Source: an uncultured Chloroflexota bacterium (GTDB taxonomy: Bacteria; Chloroflexota; Anaerolineae; Caldilineales; Caldilineaceae). Taken from it: a stretch of DNA of 5,359 nucleotides. A model generated the notes under the pieces. It was not told the origin of the DNA and did not search any database. It saw only the letters and a list, made by a program, of their open reading frames with translations. This document shows positions 1 through 5,359 of the stretch, one piece after another. Each line of letters starts with the position of its first letter. The first letter of the stretch is position 1. A program made the translations under genes and the position numbers. The stretch is from NCBI GenBank assembly GCA_903858085.1, contig CAIOHJ010000092.1, forward strand, positions 1 to 5,359. Direction: 5' to 3'.

Positions 1-105
1 AAGATCAACGCCGGCGCTGCCTGGTACTATCCGGCGCCCAAGGATGCCGCCCGGCAGATCACGGGCTACGTCGCGTTCTGGCGCGGCGTAAAGGTGGCAG
101 CGTAA
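1..105 (+). CDS. DUF427 domain protein, C-terminal fragment (5' end outside window)
   Basis: The frame is open from base 1 and ends at TAA (103-105), giving 34 residues. The visible sequence includes AAWYYPAPKDAARQITGYVA followed by FWRGVKV. This is the conserved C-terminal end of the DUF427 family (Pfam PF04248), small beta-rich proteins of about 90-130 residues with no established biochemical role. The Trp-Tyr-Tyr-Pro motif, the spacing to GYVAFW and the ending just after GVKV all match the family's usual end, so the gene terminates naturally rather than being cut at its 3' side. It converges on the minus-strand defence operon and belongs to a different neighbourhood, probably the older chromosomal flank. 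The fragment is short but the motif is distinctive. Start, promoter and upstream neighbours are out of view. Confidence 0.85.
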   Translation, partial: KINAGAAWYYPAPKDAARQITGYVAFWRGVKVAA

Positions 106-116
106 CCCCACCAGGC

Positions 117-152
117 ATCACCGTCTATGGCGCGCACTGGTGCCCCGATCGC
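117..152 (+). pseudogene. Glutaredoxin-like N-terminal remnant
   Basis: Read in the frame beginning at 117, the sequence gives ITVYGAHWCPDRR. Bacterial glutaredoxin/mycoredoxin proteins typically begin I-T-V-Y-G-A-x-W-C-P-D-C-R-R, covering the first beta strand and the CPDC redox motif, so the match is nearly residue for residue. Two things are wrong with it. No ATG, GTG or TTG precedes it in frame between the DUF427 stop and 117, and the second active-site cysteine is replaced by Arg (CGC at 150-152 where TGC is expected). After about residue 13 the similarity stops and none of the rest of a roughly 80-residue glutaredoxin follows. I infer a dead 5' relic. The match is short, so chance similarity cannot be excluded, but the same frame runs into a second redox-enzyme relic. 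Confidence 0.5.
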
Positions 153-153
153 C

Positions 154-170
154 GCCTTGGCGCGCCAGGC
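154..170. repeat. GC-rich palindrome between the two redox relics
   Basis: Bases 158-167 are the perfect 10-bp palindrome TGGCGCGCCA. With the flanking GCC (154-156) and GGC (168-170) it forms a 6-bp stem with one bulged T and a four-base CGCG loop. It sits exactly between the end of glutaredoxin similarity (152) and the start of thioredoxin-reductase similarity. No T-run follows on either strand, so it is not a convincing intrinsic terminator. In GC-rich DNA such a palindrome could be fortuitous. Confidence 0.4.
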
Positions 171-317
171 GAAAACGACTTTATCGGCGCGGGCATCCAC
201 CACCCCGCCAGGGTCTTCGTATTCATCGGCCTGCCCCCCAACACCGGCTTCTTGACATCAGAAGAGATCTGCCGTGACGGGTGGGGCTTCGTCGTGACCG
301 GACATGACTTACGACGT
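171..317 (+). pseudogene. Thioredoxin reductase-like (FAD/NAD(P) oxidoreductase) internal remnant
   Basis: In the same frame as the glutaredoxin-like remnant, bases 210-254 read RVFVFIGLPPNTGFL and 282-311 read WGFVVTGHDL. Thioredoxin reductases and related FAD-dependent pyridine nucleotide-disulfide oxidoreductases carry this pattern (VFVFIGxxPNTxFL, a linker of about 10 residues, then GFIVTxxxL) shortly before their final FAD-binding segment with the GDV motif. Here only about 35 recognisable residues survive. The N-terminal FAD and NADPH domains and the CxxC are absent upstream, and the expected TSVPGVFAAGDV-type segment does not follow. The frame stays open to a TGA at 414-416, running antisense into the end of the ATPase gene. 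Third codon positions are mostly G or C, consistent with former coding use. I infer a decayed internal fragment. The exact left limit is uncertain (171-210). Confidence 0.6.
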
Positions 318-352
318 TCCCCTTTGCCTTTTACACCCCTCCATCTTCCACG

Positions 353-377
353 CGCTGAATCAGCCTCTGTTTCAGCG
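353..377. repeat. 25-bp near-perfect inverted repeat, predicted hairpin after the ATPase stop
   Basis: Arms CGCTGAA (353-359) and TTCAGCG (371-377) are exact reverse complements. Inside them, after one T/T mismatch (360/370), CAG (361-363) pairs with CTG (367-369) around a three-base centre. The palindrome therefore has ten of eleven possible pairs. It begins 11 bases downstream of the ATPase stop codon, so on the minus strand it would fold as a 3'-untranslated hairpin. It could end or protect the operon mRNA, serve convergent transcripts from both sides, or be a protein-binding site. No U-rich tract follows on either strand, so a classical Rho-independent terminator is not supported. Confidence 0.6.
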
Positions 378-387
378 ATTCCCATCG

Positions 388-3747
<3,360 letters not shown>

Positions 3748-3752
3748 GAGAT

Positions 3753-3756
3753 TCTC

Positions 3757-3758
<2 letters not shown>
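3753..3758 (-). promoter_or_regulatory. Shine-Dalgarno AGGAGA for the DUF499 gene, overlapping the upstream stop
   Basis: On the minus strand the end of the methyltransferase reads TAG-GAGAATCTC-ATG. The sequence AGGAGA uses the last two bases of the TAG stop and sits five bases before the ATG. This decides the DUF499 start and implies translational coupling: ribosomes terminating on the methyltransferase lie on the initiation site of the ATPase, so the two proteins are likely made together. Confidence 0.8.

Positions 3759-5359
<1,601 letters not shown>

Noticed and set aside
258..305. Minus-strand 15-residue mini-ORF with GGGGAA upstream, whose frame continues after a TGA into a protein-like acidic sequence
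   Set aside because: It is the codon-aligned antisense of the thioredoxin-reductase-like relic, so its protein-like look is explained by the opposite strand.
320..345. Pyrimidine-rich stretch as an intrinsic terminator for the convergent genes
   Set aside because: No stable GC-rich stem directly precedes a T-run on either strand.
125..385. Minus-strand 86-codon ORF starting 2 bases after the ATPase stop, with GGTGGAG upstream as a possible ribosome site
   Set aside because: The product is a low-complexity Arg/Lys/Pro-rich sequence with no recognisable fold. It runs antisense to the redox relics, whose frame is the one showing family similarity. Tight coupling makes it worth a glance, but I cannot support it as a gene.

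Overview
The window is a GC-rich bacterial segment, roughly 60-65% GC by eye. It is dominated by two long minus-strand genes that read right to left as one tightly coupled operon. The first is the 3' part of a DUF1156-type DNA methyltransferase (3757 to the right edge, 5' end outside). The second is a complete 1119-residue ATPase joining an N-terminal Swt1-like HEPN domain to a DUF499 body (388-3747). This pair is the core of a predicted anti-phage system that resembles BREX/Pgl in logic: a DNA-modifying enzyme working with a large PglY/BrxC-like P-loop ATPase. Here the ATPase also carries an intact HEPN RNase-type motif. No helicase, DUF3780 protein or nuclease gene is visible. If those partners exist they lie upstream, beyond the right edge.

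Left of the operon, on the plus strand, is the end of a DUF427 protein (1-105). The 282 bases between the two convergent transcription units hold no intact gene, but they are not empty. One continuous plus-strand frame carries a glutaredoxin-like start (ITVYGAHWCPD, 117-149) and then a thioredoxin-reductase-like stretch (RVFVFIGLPPNTGFL ... WGFVVTGHDL, 210-311). Neither has a start codon or a complete domain. I read this as the scar of a redox gene cluster that was cut back where the defence operon begins. A 25-bp near-perfect palindrome (353-377) lies between the scar and the ATPase stop codon.

The methyltransferase gene is compositionally mosaic. Bases 4981-5220 are about 45% GC (107 of 240 counted), against 63-75% just upstream and about 60% or more further downstream. 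This suggests a recombined or imported patch ending near 5220.

The organism cannot be fixed from this sequence. High GC and the DUF427/glutaredoxin/thioredoxin-reductase flavour of the flank would fit Chloroflexota or another GC-rich environmental bacterium, but that is a weak guess. No RNA genes, CRISPR arrays, transposases or integrases were seen.
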